Shown: piece by piece, positions 7,942 through 17,523 of the stretch
Position numbering within the stretch: position 1 is the stretch's first letter
Layout of the letters: each line of letters starts with the position of its first letter
Origin: JAOPZW01 sp963803375
GTDB lineage: Bacteria > Actinomycetota > Thermoleophilia > Solirubrobacterales > Solirubrobacteraceae
DNA length: 64,000 bases
Assembly (NCBI GenBank): GCA_963803375.1
Contig: CAWDMB010000011.1
Coordinates: 55,760 to 119,759, forward strand
Reading direction: 5' to 3'
Program-made: the position numbers and the translations under genes
Notes under the pieces: model-generated
Seen by the model: the letters and a program-made list of their open reading frames with translations, nothing else
The model's database searches: none
Told to the model about the DNA's origin: nothing

Positions 7942-10098
7942 TTGTCCTCGCTCACCCGCTGGGTTCTCGCTCACAAACGCATTGTCGTCATCGGCTGGAT
8001 CGCGCTCGCGATCGCGGGCGTCGCCGCGTCGGGGCCGGCGTCGGAGCGGCTCTCGAACGACTCGTCGGTCCCGGACACGGAGGGTTGGGAGACGACGGTT
8101 GCGATCGCCGAGCGCTACGACGGCAATCCCGACAGCAGCGGCAGGCCGCTGCTGCCGGTCGTGACGCTCCCGGCGGGCAAGACCGTCGACTCGCCGCGGG
8201 TGAAGGCGGAGCTGGCCGCGGTCGACGCGCGGCTGCGGAGGGCGCTGCCGCGGTCACGGATTGCGTCGTTTGCGTCGACGGGGAGCCGGGCGTTCGTCTC
8301 CAAGGACGGGCGCACCGTCTTCGCGCTCGCCTATCCTCGCCCGCCGCTGAACTCCGACTGGGGCGAGAACCCCCAGGCCGCCCAGGCGGCGACCCGGGCA
8401 CTGCGCGACGTCACGGTGGCGGGTCAGCCCGTGCGGGTGACCGGCTTTGACGCGTTGACGGAGGACAGCGGCGACAGCGATGGTCCCGGCGTCCTGCTGG
8501 AGGCGCTGATCGGCGGCTTCGGCGCGCTGCTCGTGCTGGTCTTCGTGTTCGCGTCGGTCCTCGCCGTCGTCCCGCTCCTGATGGCCTTCATCGCGATCAT
8601 GACGACGTTCGTGCCGCTGCTGGGGCTGACGGCGGTGGCCGACGTCTCGCCGATCGTCCAGTTCCTGATCGTGCTCGTCGGCCTCGGCGTCGCGATCGAC
8701 TACTCGCTGCTGGTGGTGTCGCGCTGGCGCGAGGAGCGCACCCACGGCGCGCAGGGCGAGGAGGCAGTGCAGCGGGCGATGGAGACCGCCGGGCGCGCCG
8801 TCGTCTTCAGCGGCGTCACGGTGGCGATCGGCCTGCTGGCGTTGATCGCGCTGCCGCTGCCGTTCCTGCGCTCGATGGGCTACGGCGGCATGCTGATCCC
8901 GCTCGTGTCCGTGCTGGTGTCGATCACGTTGCTGCCGATCGTGCTGGCAAAGGCCGGCCGGCGGTTGGACTGGCCGCACCGACGCAGCGACGACAAGGCG
9001 AGCCGGACGTGGACCCGCTGGGCGCAGGCGGTTGCGCGGCGGCGCTGGCTCGCGGCCGGTGCCGGCGTGGCCGTGATCGTCGCGCTCGCGCTTGCCGCTA
9101 CGCAGCTCCAGCTCGGCAATGACGACGCCGACACCGTCGCGCAGGCAGGTGACGCGAAGAAGGCGTTGGTCGCGCTCGAGGCAGCCGGGATCGGCGAGGG
9201 CGCGCTGCTGCCGCACGAGATCCTGGTCGAGGGCGGCACCGACCCCGAGCGCGTGGCCGCCGCGCTGAGCTCGGCGCACGGCGTCCATGGCGCCGTGGCT
9301 CCCGCCGCGCCCGACTGGCGCCGCGACGGGACGGCGCTCGTCGAGGCGATCCCAATCCCCGACAGCGGGGTCAGCGCGGGCAAGGACACCCTCGACGCGG
9401 TTCGCCGCACGGCCCATGCCGCCGGACCTGGCGTCCGCGTCGGCGGCGAGCCGGCGAGCAACGCCGACTTCACCGACGCCGTCTACGGGAGCTTTCCATT
9501 GATGATCGCACTGATCGCGGTGACCACGTTCATCCTGCTCGCGCGCGCATTCCGCTCGCTCTTGCTGCCGGCCAAGGCGATCCTGCTCAACGTCCTCAGC
9601 GTCGCCGCCGGCTGGGGCGTGATGGTGCTGATCTGGCAGAAGGGCTACGGATCCGAGCTGATCTGGGACATACCGGCGACCGGCTCCATCCCCTCCTGGC
9701 TCCCGCTGATGGCGTTCGCGTTCCTGTTCGGGCTCTCGATGGACTATGAGGTCTTCATCCTGGCGCGCATGCGTGAGGAATACGACCGCACCGCAAGCAC
9801 CGAGCTCGCCGTCGTGCGCGGCATCGGCCGCACCGGCCGCCTCGTGACCAGCGCAGCGCTGATCCTGTTCCTCGCGTTCATTGCGTTGGCCTCGGGCCCC
9901 GGCACGGACCTCAAGATGTTCGCCACAGCCCTCGCGACCGGGATCCTCATCGACGCGACCGTGATCCGCGCCCTGATCGTGCCCGCGGTGGTCCTGCTGA
10001 TGGGGCGCTGGAACTGGTGGCTGCCGAAGCTCCCCGCGCGGCTGCTGCGCGTCGAGCCGTCGCGGCCGCCACGGGTCGCGCCGAGCGAGGGCAACTGA
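7942..10098 (+). CDS. MMPL-family (RND-like) membrane exporter
   Basis: This 718-residue inner-membrane transporter has the duplicated MMPL/RND layout: a TM helix near residue 12-32, a periplasmic loop (about 35-170), five helices with GLGVAIDYSLLVVSRWREE, a second loop, then a second helix bundle with LFGLSMDYEVFILARMREEY. The Asp-Tyr pairs are the proton-relay motifs of mycobacterial MmpL proteins, which export lipids or drugs by proton antiport. The start is TTG at 7942, supported by GGAGGT at 7928-7933, eight bases upstream; the translation from there (MSSLTRWVLAHKR) is natural for the family. It is divergent from the sensor kinase. The substrate is unknown. Confidence 0.88.
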   Translation: MSSLTRWVLAHKRIVVIGWIALAIAGVAASGPASERLSNDSSVPDTEGWETTVAIAERYDGNPDSSGRPLLPVVTLPAGKTVDSPRVKAELAAVDARLRRALPRSRIASFASTGSRAFVSKDGRTVFALAYPRPPLNSDWGENPQAAQAATRALRDVTVAGQPVRVTGFDALTEDSGDSDGPGVLLEALIGGFGALLVLVFVFASVLAVVPLLMAFIAIMTTFVPLLGLTAVADVSPIVQFLIVLVGLGVAIDYSLLVVSRWREERTHGAQGEEAVQRAMETAGRAVVFSGVTVAIGLLALIALPLPFLRSMGYGGMLIPLVSVLVSITLLPIVLAKAGRRLDWPHRRSDDKASRTWTRWAQAVARRRWLAAGAGVAVIVALALAATQLQLGNDDADTVAQAGDAKKALVALEAAGIGEGALLPHEILVEGGTDPERVAAALSSAHGVHGAVAPAAPDWRRDGTALVEAIPIPDSGVSAGKDTLDAVRRTAHAAGPGVRVGGEPASNADFTDAVYGSFPLMIALIAVTTFILLARAFRSLLLPAKAILLNVLSVAAGWGVMVLIWQKGYGSELIWDIPATGSIPSWLPLMAFAFLFGLSMDYEVFILARMREEYDRTASTELAVVRGIGRTGRLVTSAALILFLAFIALASGPGTDLKMFATALATGILIDATVIRALIVPAVVLLMGRWNWWLPKLPARLLRVEPSRPPRVAPSEGN

Positions 10099-10109
10099 GC
10101 CGCTGGGCC

Positions 10110-10143
10110 GGCTCGAGCGCCGTTCTCGCGCGGCACTCGAGCC
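10110..10143. terminator. Bidirectional stem-loop between convergent genes
   Basis: GGCTCGAG (10110-10117) and CTCGAGCC (10136-10143) form a perfect 8-bp inverted repeat, with an inner GCCG/CGGC pairing, placed exactly between the convergent stops of the MMPL gene and the SARP gene. There is no U tract, as is usual in actinobacteria. Confidence 0.55.
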
Positions 10144-12428
10144 TACGACGCGACGGGGCCACTGCCGTGGGTTTCACGCACCGCCGATTCCGACGCCGAG
10201 CGTGGGGCCGGCGCGTCCGCCTGCGCTCGGGCCAGCAGCGCAGCCGCCCGCTCGAGCTCGGCGGACGCCGCGAGGCCATCGAGAGCAGCTCGCGCACGCC
10301 CCAGCCCGCGTGCGGCCTCCTCGGGGCGGTCGGTTTCGAGCGCTAGCTCGGCGAGCGCGATGTGGCCGCGGGCGAGCTCGTACGGCGCGTGCATACGGCT
10401 CCAGATGTCGACCGCGTCCTCGAGGTCCCGCTTGGCCGTCGCCGCGTCGCCGCGTGCGCGGGCGAGCAGTCCGCGCGAGAATCGCAGCGATGCACGCAGC
10501 TGCGCAGTGCCGGCGGCGCCGGCGAGCTCCTGCAGCTCCTTGACGCCGGCCTCGGCGGCGCGAGTGTCTTCCACGGCGAGGTGCGCTCGGATCGCCAGCT
10601 CGAGCCCAGGCGCCCGGCCCAGGCGCTCGCCGGCCGGCAGTGCGCGCAGGTGACGGGCGACCAGATCCCGTGCGCCCGGCGCATCGTCGCGATCCAGGGC
10701 GATCTCGGCGAGGCATAGCTGCGCGGCGGGGTGCCAGGCGATCCGCTCGCAAAGCTCCGCGGCCTCTCCCAGGCGGTTCTGCCGCCGGCGCAGCTCCGCG
10801 AGGCGGAGGATGCCCTCGAAGACCATTGCCGGTGCACCATGCTCGAAGGCTCGCCCGGCGGCCTCCAGTTCAGCCTCGGCGTCGGTCCATCGGCCGCGCC
10901 GGATCAGCACCGACGCGTAATGGGAGCGACAGAAGCCGAACAGCTGCGGCACGCTCCACTGCTCGCAGAAGCCGCGTACCGTCTCGCACCACTGTGCAGC
11001 GCGCTCGACGTCGTGGACGCGCTCACACGCGTAGATCATGTGGCAGCAGACGGCTCCGGCGAAGTGAAGGCCGGACAGCTCCCCGGCCACCGCGGCTGCC
11101 GTCGCCTGATCGAGGTCGCGCATTCCTTCGGTGATCTGTCCCGCCGCGACTCGGGCAAGACCGGTCAGCGAGAGCGCCAGCATCTCCAGATCCATGATGC
11201 CGGTGCGCCGACCAACTTCCAGCGCCCGCGCCGCGTGCTCGGCCGCTCGCGCAGTATCGCCGTGCGCGACCAGCGCGACCTCGCCTTCCAGGAACGCGAG
11301 CCACCCCTGCTCCTCGCCGTCGTCGCTGTCGGGGAGCAGCCGGTGAGCATGACCGAACCAGCCCTGCGCGACGGCGTCGTCGCCTCGGAACACGACCGTG
11401 TCGTACGCGAGCCACGCAGCGACGCGAGCCGCCGAGCGCGAATCGCCGCGGCCACGATACGCGCGAAACGCGCGTGCCCGTGCGTCCAGGCTGGCGTCGC
11501 CCTCGCCGAGGAACCGCGCCGCCTGCGCGAAGCCTTCGAGCGCCTCGGCCTGCTCACCGTCCGCGAGCGCGCGCTCGAACGCCGCCTTGGCCTCGTCCCA
11601 TGCGCCCCGGCCGAGCGCCTCGAGACCTGCGCCGAGATTGCGCCGTCCCGCGAGGTCGCCGACACTCGCAGCCGGCGTTGGGTCTCGCGGCAGCTCGAGC
11701 GACGGATCCTGCGTGAGGATCAGTCCCTGCAGCTCACGCAACTCGAGCGACGGCTCGAGGCCGAGATCGTCGTCCAGCCTGCGACGGAACTGCTGGTAGA
11801 CCGCGAGCGCGTCGGCGTGCTGGCCGGATCGGTAGAGCGCGAGCATCGACTGCCTGTGGAGGCGCTCACGCAGCGGAAACCGGGCGACCTCGGCGGCCAG
11901 CTCCCCGACCAGCTCCGTGTGGCGGCCGGCCAGCAGGTCCGTCTCGACGCGATCCTCGAAACAGACAAGGCGCAGTTCGTCGAGGCGGTGACGCTCGGCC
12001 TGCGCGAAGGGTTCGGTGAACTCGGCGAGCGCCTCACCGCGCCAGAGCTCCAGCGCCTCGCGCAGTTGCGCCGCGGCGGCGGCAGCCTCACCCGCCTCGA
12101 GCGCCGCGTGGCCCATCCGGCGCAGCTGATCGAAGCGACCGACGTCGATCGCCCCCGGATCGACCTGAACGAGGTAACCGGGCGGCCGGGTCACGAGCAC
12201 CGCGGCCGGCAGCAACTTGCGCAGCTGCGAAACGAAGATCTGCACCATCTTCACGGCCGAGTCGGGCACGGCCTCACCCCAGATGTCGTCGACGATGCGG
12301 TCGACCGCGACCGTACGGTTGGGCGACACGAGCAGCCGGGCGAGCAACGCTCGCTGCTTGAGCCCGCCGAGCACGATCGGCGCGTCGCCGTCGAGCACTT
12401 CCATCGGGCCGAGCAGGCGGAACTCCAT
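10143..12428 (-). CDS. SARP-family transcriptional activator with BTAD and long TPR region
   Basis: This 761-residue regulator has an OmpR-type winged helix (about 1-95; MEFRLLGPMEVLDGD, VDRIVDDIWGEAVPDSA, then VLVTRPPGYLVQVDP), a bacterial transcriptional activation domain (about 96-240; FDQLRRMGHAALEAG to LDDDLGLEPSLELREL), and a helical TPR-like region to the C-terminus. SARPs activate secondary-metabolite or exporter genes from direct heptamer repeats. No P-loop ATPase is present, unlike AfsR. It lies 48 bp downstream of an MMPL exporter on the same strand, so the exporter and its regulator probably form a unit. The ATG at 12428 is the family start. Confidence 0.88.
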   Translation of the reverse strand: MEFRLLGPMEVLDGDAPIVLGGLKQRALLARLLVSPNRTVAVDRIVDDIWGEAVPDSAVKMVQIFVSQLRKLLPAAVLVTRPPGYLVQVDPGAIDVGRFDQLRRMGHAALEAGEAAAAAAQLREALELWRGEALAEFTEPFAQAERHRLDELRLVCFEDRVETDLLAGRHTELVGELAAEVARFPLRERLHRQSMLALYRSGQHADALAVYQQFRRRLDDDLGLEPSLELRELQGLILTQDPSLELPRDPTPAASVGDLAGRRNLGAGLEALGRGAWDEAKAAFERALADGEQAEALEGFAQAARFLGEGDASLDARARAFRAYRGRGDSRSAARVAAWLAYDTVVFRGDDAVAQGWFGHAHRLLPDSDDGEEQGWLAFLEGEVALVAHGDTARAAEHAARALEVGRRTGIMDLEMLALSLTGLARVAAGQITEGMRDLDQATAAAVAGELSGLHFAGAVCCHMIYACERVHDVERAAQWCETVRGFCEQWSVPQLFGFCRSHYASVLIRRGRWTDAEAELEAAGRAFEHGAPAMVFEGILRLAELRRRQNRLGEAAELCERIAWHPAAQLCLAEIALDRDDAPGARDLVARHLRALPAGERLGRAPGLELAIRAHLAVEDTRAAEAGVKELQELAGAAGTAQLRASLRFSRGLLARARGDAATAKRDLEDAVDIWSRMHAPYELARGHIALAELALETDRPEEAARGLGRARAALDGLAASAELERAAALLARAQADAPAPRSASESAVRETHGSGPVAS

Positions 12429-12449
12429 TCTGCCCGCGCGACGCTAGCA

Positions 12450-12471
12450 GCCGGGCGACCCCGCGCCCGGC
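12450..12471 (-). terminator. Stem-loop between MMPL and SARP genes
   Basis: GCCGGGCG and CGCCCGGC form a perfect 8-bp stem with a 6-nt loop in the 48-bp gap between the upstream MMPL gene and the SARP gene. It could be a partial terminator or attenuator that lowers SARP expression relative to the exporter. Confidence 0.4.
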
Positions 12472-12476
12472 TCCGG

Positions 12477-14645
12477 CTAGCCGGGCGCCGGCTCGCCCGC
12501 GGGCTGCGCGTGGGACAGCCCGACATTCGGAACGAGTCGGTCGAGCCACGCCGGCATCCACCATGCGCGTGCACCGAGCAGACGCAGCACGACCGGCTGC
12601 AGCAAGAGCCGGATCAGCGTGGCGTCGAGCAGCACCGCGACGGCGAGGATGACGCCCATCTCCCTCGGCGCGATCGGGCCCGAAAGCGCAAACGTCATGA
12701 AGACGACGACCATCACCCCGGCGGCCGCGTTGATCACGCGCCCGGTGCCGCTCAGTCCTTCGACGAGCGCATGGCGGACGTCACCCGTGCGGTCGTGGAC
12801 GGCCTTGACCGACGCGAGCAGGAACACGGTGTAGTCCATCGCGAGCGCGAAGATCAGCGCGAAGAAGAAGATCGGCGCCCACGCGTCGACGAAGCCCTGT
12901 GACTTCCAGCCCAGGAGCTGGTCGAGCGCACCGTCCTGGAACACCAGCCGGGCGACACCGAAGGCCGCGGCGGTCGCAAGAACGCTCATCGCGACGGCGG
13001 CAGCCGCTACGAGCGGCGCCCGCAGCAGGGCGAGGAGCAGCACGAAACCGAGCCCGAGGGCCACGGCGACGACAACCGGAAGGCGCGACACGAGCGCGCG
13101 TTCGAGGTCACGGGTCTCGGCGGCGGGGCCTCCGAGCAGCGCGCCGGCGGGCAGCTCGCCGCGGATGCGGTCGATCGTCGCGTTCAGTCCGACCCGCCCC
13201 CGCTCGACCTCGGGGATCGCGGTGAGCAGCACATGGCCCCGCGACCGCTCCACGGGCGCGACCGCAGCGACACCCCGGTCACCCTCGAGCGCCGACCGCG
13301 CGCCAGCCGCGTCCCGCTCGCCCACCACGATCTGGAGCGCACTCGCGGCGCCTTCGCCGAACGACCGCTCCAGCAGCCTTTGCCCCTCGCGCGAGCCCGC
13401 ATCGCCCGGGAGCTGGGCGGCGGTCGGCATCCCGGTCCGCAGCCCGATCGCAGGCGCGGCGAGCAGCAGCAGGATCGCACCCGCCGCTGCGCCGTATCGA
13501 AGCGGCCGCGCCCACAGGCGCCTTCCCCATGCCGCGAATCGCTCGCTGCGATGATCGATCGCACCGCGCATGCGCACGCGGCCGCCGTTGATCCGGTGAC
13601 CCAGGCGCGACAGCGCCGCCGGCAGCAGCGTCAGGGTGGCGGCGAGCACCATCATCACGGCGAGCCCGATCCCGAGCGGGACCGTGCGGAACGCCGGGAC
13701 CGGGACCAGCGTGAGGGCCAGCAGCGCAGCGATGACGGTGAGGCCGCTCACGAGCACCGCCTTGCCCGCGGTCGCCATCGTGAGCGCCGTCGCCTCGCGC
13801 GGTGCGAGCCCCGCCGCGAGCGCCGAGCGGAAGCGGACGACGATGAACAGCGCGTAGTCGATCCCGAGCGCGATCGCAAACATCATCGCGAAGTTCATGG
13901 CCCAGATGGACACGTCGCCGAACTGCCCGAGGACGAACAGCAGCCCGCCCGCGCCGAGCAGCCCGGCCATCGTGAGCAGCAGCGGCAGGCCGGCGGCGAC
14001 GAGCGTGCCGAAGGCGACCAGCAGCAGCGCGAGCGTAAGCGGCCATGACAGCACCTCGGACTTGAGCATCGCCGCCTTGTTGGCGGCGTTGAAGTCCGAC
14101 CACATCGCGGCGGGTCCCGTGAGGCGGACGGTGAGACCAGGAACCGACAGGCGCGCGAGGCGGGTCTTGAGCCTGCCGGCCGCTCTCACCATCTCATTCG
14201 GTGTCGCACCCGCCAGGCCGACGACGACCGCGGTGCGGCGATCTCGGGAGATCGCGGCGCCGGCCCGTGGGGCAAGCACGCCCGACACGGCAGCGTCGCT
14301 GCGAAGGACCGCTTCGACGCGCGCGAGGGTGGCGCGCATCGCCGCCCCATCGATGCCCGCGCGCGGACCAGCGACGACCACTGACAGCGCGTAGCTCCCG
14401 CGCCCGGGGAAGTGCGCCTCGACCGCGCGCCGGGCGGCCACGGATTCCGAGTCGAGAGCCTCCCAGCCGGCGCCCGACAGCGCCCGGTCGGCGACGGGCG
14501 CGAACGCGCCCAGGACCAGGACGACGCCGCACCAGGCGATGGCGATCGCCCGCCTGTGGTCGGCAGCCCAGACGCCCAGGCGCCCGAGCCGGCTGTGTGT
14601 GGCGATGGCGGCGTCGTCGTGCTGTGCCGCTGCGGAGTGTCGCAT
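12477..14645 (-). CDS. MMPL-family (RND-like) membrane exporter
   Basis: This 722-residue MMPL transporter has the same duplicated layout as the gene at 7942: a first TM helix at about 30-50, a periplasmic loop, a helix bundle containing ALGIDYALFIVVRFRS, a second loop, and a second bundle with LIFALAMDYTVFLLASVK. Both proton-relay Asp-Tyr pairs are present, so it should be an active antiporter. The ATG at 14645 is chosen because AGGAG lies about seven bases upstream and the family N-terminus (SRLGRLGVWAADHRRAIAIAWC) follows; an in-frame extension to 14777 adds unrelated residues. It is followed by the SARP gene. The substrate is unknown. Confidence 0.88.
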   Translation of the reverse strand: MRHSAAAQHDDAAIATHSRLGRLGVWAADHRRAIAIAWCGVVLVLGAFAPVADRALSGAGWEALDSESVAARRAVEAHFPGRGSYALSVVVAGPRAGIDGAAMRATLARVEAVLRSDAAVSGVLAPRAGAAISRDRRTAVVVGLAGATPNEMVRAAGRLKTRLARLSVPGLTVRLTGPAAMWSDFNAANKAAMLKSEVLSWPLTLALLLVAFGTLVAAGLPLLLTMAGLLGAGGLLFVLGQFGDVSIWAMNFAMMFAIALGIDYALFIVVRFRSALAAGLAPREATALTMATAGKAVLVSGLTVIAALLALTLVPVPAFRTVPLGIGLAVMMVLAATLTLLPAALSRLGHRINGGRVRMRGAIDHRSERFAAWGRRLWARPLRYGAAAGAILLLLAAPAIGLRTGMPTAAQLPGDAGSREGQRLLERSFGEGAASALQIVVGERDAAGARSALEGDRGVAAVAPVERSRGHVLLTAIPEVERGRVGLNATIDRIRGELPAGALLGGPAAETRDLERALVSRLPVVVAVALGLGFVLLLALLRAPLVAAAAVAMSVLATAAAFGVARLVFQDGALDQLLGWKSQGFVDAWAPIFFFALIFALAMDYTVFLLASVKAVHDRTGDVRHALVEGLSGTGRVINAAAGVMVVVFMTFALSGPIAPREMGVILAVAVLLDATLIRLLLQPVVLRLLGARAWWMPAWLDRLVPNVGLSHAQPAGEPAPG

Positions 14646-14902
14646 CGATGGCTCCTGGCGTTCGTTTCGCCAGGAGTGCACCGCTGCGCAGTTGCACGCC
14701 GGTAGGACGCCGGTAAAGCGACCCCGCAACCCGGGCTGAGTCAAGTACGCGAAGTCGAAAGCGGGCCCGCCTAGCACGCCTCAGGCTCCTCAGCGCGGTT
14801 CTTGGTCACCGTGATTCAGCGGGCTCCGACTGATCCACCCGCCTTCGCCTTCGGAATAGGTGGGACGGGACAGGGGGTCGATCCAACAGGAAGGGGGCCA
14901 GC

Positions 14903-15973
14903 ATGGCTTCGCCACCCAGCACCACCACCGGCCGTCGCGGGATCGCGGGCATCGCGACGGCGGCAGTCATCGCAACGCTGGTTGCGGCCGCGCCACCTTC
15001 CGCGTCGGCCGATGCCGGGGCGCAAGCCGGAGCGGCCGAAACCCCGCCACCCGTCGCGCTCCGCGGCTATCTGCGAGACACGCGAGGACGCTTCACCACC
15101 GTCCAGCCACCGGGCGCCGCCGGCAGCAAGCTCGGCGACATCAACGACCGCGGCGAGATCGTCGGCGCCTACCCCGACGCCAACGCGGTCCACAACTTCG
15201 TGCGCAGCCGAGGAGGCGACTACACGACATTCGACCTGCCCGGTTCCCCTGGGACCGAGGTCGGGGTCGGCGACATCAACGACCGCGGTCAGGTCGTGAG
15301 CTTCTACCGCGATGGCGCGGGAACGTACCGGAGCTTCATCCGCGGCAGGCGCGGTGCTCTCACCGCCATCGAGCACCCCGGCGCCGGCGGGACCTCGCTG
15401 TACGGCTCGGGGACGGCGGTGTACGGGATCAACGACCGCGGTGTGATGGTTGGGGCCTACGCGGCCGGAGGAACGATCCACGGCTTCGTCCGCGACCGCA
15501 GGGGCAAGTTCACAACGGTCGACCGCCCGGGCGCCGCCGAGACGGTGCTATCGGAGATCAACGAGCGGGGTCAGATCGTAGGGGCATACGGCGATGACAT
15601 CGGCAGCGGCACGCCGCACGACTTCGTCCTCGACGACGGCGACTACACCCCGGTCGAGTTCCCGGGCGCGTCGGAATCGTTCGTCGACGACGTCAACAAC
15701 CGCGGTGAGATCGTCGGCTACTACCTCGACGCGACAGGGGCGTACCACGGTTACCTGCGCGACCGCAGAGGCCACTGCTCCCCGATCGATCACCCTGACG
15801 CCGCCCCGCTCGGGAATGACACCAACGGCCTCAACGACCGCGGCCAGATCGTCGGCGAGTACTACGACTATGTGGACGCCAGCACGCGGACACCGGGACT
15901 GCGGCCACTCGGCGTTCGCGGACCTGAGCAGTCCATGAGCCTGCTGCCTGGCCTGGGGGTTTCCGCCGGCTGA
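14903..15973 (+). CDS. Secreted HAF-repeat protein
   Basis: This 356-residue exported protein has a signal peptide (positive GRRG, then a hydrophobic IAGIATAAVIATLVAAA stretch, cleavage near ASA-DA at 36-37) followed by about six copies of a 45-residue unit with consensus GF-RDRRG-FTT-D-PGA, then INDRGQIVGAY. This matches the HAF extracellular repeat family (TIGR02913-like). Its function is unknown; the repeats probably form a beta-propeller. AGGAAGGGGG lies just upstream of the ATG. The last 30 residues leave the repeat pattern after GEYYDYV, suggesting a late frameshift or a truncated last repeat. It is divergent from the MMPL gene. Confidence 0.75.
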   Translation: MASPPSTTTGRRGIAGIATAAVIATLVAAAPPSASADAGAQAGAAETPPPVALRGYLRDTRGRFTTVQPPGAAGSKLGDINDRGEIVGAYPDANAVHNFVRSRGGDYTTFDLPGSPGTEVGVGDINDRGQVVSFYRDGAGTYRSFIRGRRGALTAIEHPGAGGTSLYGSGTAVYGINDRGVMVGAYAAGGTIHGFVRDRRGKFTTVDRPGAAETVLSEINERGQIVGAYGDDIGSGTPHDFVLDDGDYTPVEFPGASESFVDDVNNRGEIVGYYLDATGAYHGYLRDRRGHCSPIDHPDAAPLGNDTNGLNDRGQIVGEYYDYVDASTRTPGLRPLGVRGPEQSMSLLPGLGVSAG

Positions 15974-16109
15974 TCGTGTCCTGCTCGCGCTGTACGCGCG
16001 AAGCGAGAGTCTGGGGAATCGATAGCCCCCATTACGCTGAGGGCATGCCGGTCCAACTCGCTTGCGATTCTCGGAGTAACTGACCTCGCGTCCAGACAAG
16101 CACGTTGAC

Positions 16110-16361
16110 ATGAGATTCACTCACCCCGAACTGCAGGCCTTCCGGGGATCGACGTTGCCCGACCTGGTCGGGCCGGCGGTGAAGTTGCTGTTCGTCGGTT
16201 TCATCCGGGCTGCGGACCGTCGCCGTACAGGCGCACTTCGCCTTTCGGGGCAACCGATTTATCCGGCGCTCCAGCAGGCCGGCATTGTCGATCGGTTAAT
16301 CGACGCCTCGGCAGGGCTCGCAACGGGGGCAATGCGGCGATGGCCGCGCTGGAGGACGTAG
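16110..16361 (+). pseudogene. mug: Broken mismatch-specific DNA glycosylase (mug-like)
   Basis: The frame begins MRFTHPELQAFRGS and continues LPDLVGPAVKLLFVG, the N-terminus of G/T(U) mismatch-specific DNA glycosylases. The catalytic-loop region then continues in another frame (GLRTVAVQAHFAFRGNRF, where intact proteins read NPGLxTxxxxxHFAxxGNRF), and the first frame resumes as YPALQQAGIVDRLIDASAG. Two compensating frameshifts therefore scramble the active-site loop. The rest of the enzyme (about 110 residues) is absent; the frame ends 20 residues later. The gene is dead, lying between a HAF protein and an oxidoreductase. Confidence 0.75.
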
Positions 16362-16371
16362 GGGTCGCAAC

Positions 16372-17316
16372 TCAGTCCCTGGCGTCCCCGTCAGGGCGAA
16401 GCACTACCGCTCCGCCGGCGCTGCCCCCGGTTGCTGCCGCGAGGGCCGCGGCGGCATCCTCGAGCGGGAACGTCGCCGCGGTCGAGACCTCGAGCTTCCC
16501 GGCCGCGAGCAGCTCGGCGAGCTCGCCGAGCGCGCGGCCGTCGGGCTCCACGATCACCGGGGAGATCTCGATGCCCCGCTGCTCGTCCGGTGGATCCTGG
16601 GTGATCGTCGCAAGGTGACCGCCGTCGCGCGCGGTGCCGATCGCGGCCGCTGAACCGTTAGGCACCGCGTTCGCCACGGCGGTCACGCCCAAGCCGCCGC
16701 CAATCGCGCGCGCCTGCTCCGGCCAGTCGGGGTCGTGATAGTCGAGCACATGGGCCGCTCCCAACCGGCGCAGGCGCTGATGGCTGGCCGGTCCTGCGGT
16801 CGCAATCACCTCGGCGCCGCGCGCCGCGGCCAGTCCAACGAGCAGCGTGCCGGTCACCCCGCTCCCACCATTGACAAGGACCAGGTCGTCAGGGCGCACC
16901 GCCAGGGCTCCGTCGATCACCTGCGTGGCGGTCAGGGCCGGGACGGGGAACGCTGCAGCGGCCTCCCACGAGAGCGCGGCAGGCTTTCGCGCGAGCACCG
17001 TCGCCGAGGCGATCAGCAAGGGCGCCCAGGTTCCCTGATCCCGCAGCGGGAGGGGGTGGCTGAGCACCTCATCGCCCGGCTCCCAGTCCTCGACGGAATC
17101 TCCGATCGTCGTGATGATCCCGGCGGCCTCGACGCCGAGCGCCATCGGAGGGGCGCGGCCGACCTCCCACTCGCCCGTCCGGACGAACTCCTCCCAGTTG
17201 CCGACGCCCGCGGCCCGGATTTCGATCAGGACCTCGTCGTCCGCGAGGGGGCGCGGATCTGGGAGGTCGATCCGCCCGACAGCACCGCCGAACTCGCTGA
17301 TACCGGCGGCCCGCAT
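16372..17316 (-). CDS. NADP-dependent zinc-free alcohol dehydrogenase / quinone oxidoreductase
   Basis: This 314-residue MDR-superfamily oxidoreductase has an N-terminal GroES-like domain (about 1-120; VLIEIRAAGVGNWEEFVRTG and MALGVEAAGII) and a Rossmann domain with GGSGVTGTLLVGLAAARGAEV at about 150-170. It lacks the zinc-ligand cysteines of alcohol dehydrogenases, so it belongs to the NADPH quinone oxidoreductase or enoyl reductase branch. The ATG at 17316 is preferred to the adjacent TTG at 17319. The substrate is unknown. Downstream it abuts the broken mug gene, whose end is only 10 bp away in convergent orientation. Confidence 0.85.
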   Translation of the reverse strand: MRAAGISEFGGAVGRIDLPDPRPLADDEVLIEIRAAGVGNWEEFVRTGEWEVGRAPPMALGVEAAGIITTIGDSVEDWEPGDEVLSHPLPLRDQGTWAPLLIASATVLARKPAALSWEAAAAFPVPALTATQVIDGALAVRPDDLVLVNGGSGVTGTLLVGLAAARGAEVIATAGPASHQRLRRLGAAHVLDYHDPDWPEQARAIGGGLGVTAVANAVPNGSAAAIGTARDGGHLATITQDPPDEQRGIEISPVIVEPDGRALGELAELLAAGKLEVSTAATFPLEDAAAALAAATGGSAGGAVVLRPDGDARD

Positions 17317-17523
17317 CAAAGAGGCGCTGTCTCAGCGTGGGCGAGCTCGGCGATGAAGGGTCGGATCAGTACCGCGTCGGCGACGAAGGTGAACAGGGTA
17401 TGAGCGTACCCCCGATGCCGTGTCGCCACGCGGAGAGGTGGATCTCCGGCGGCGCCAGTTCGACCGCGCGGTCACCTACGCGAGCGGGCGGTGTCGCAGG
17501 ACAACGTAGAGGAGGTATCGCCC

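Noticed and set aside
10731..12902. A 723-codon open frame on the plus strand
   Set aside because: Antisense to the SARP gene and the end of the MMPL gene; no protein motif and no ribosome binding site.
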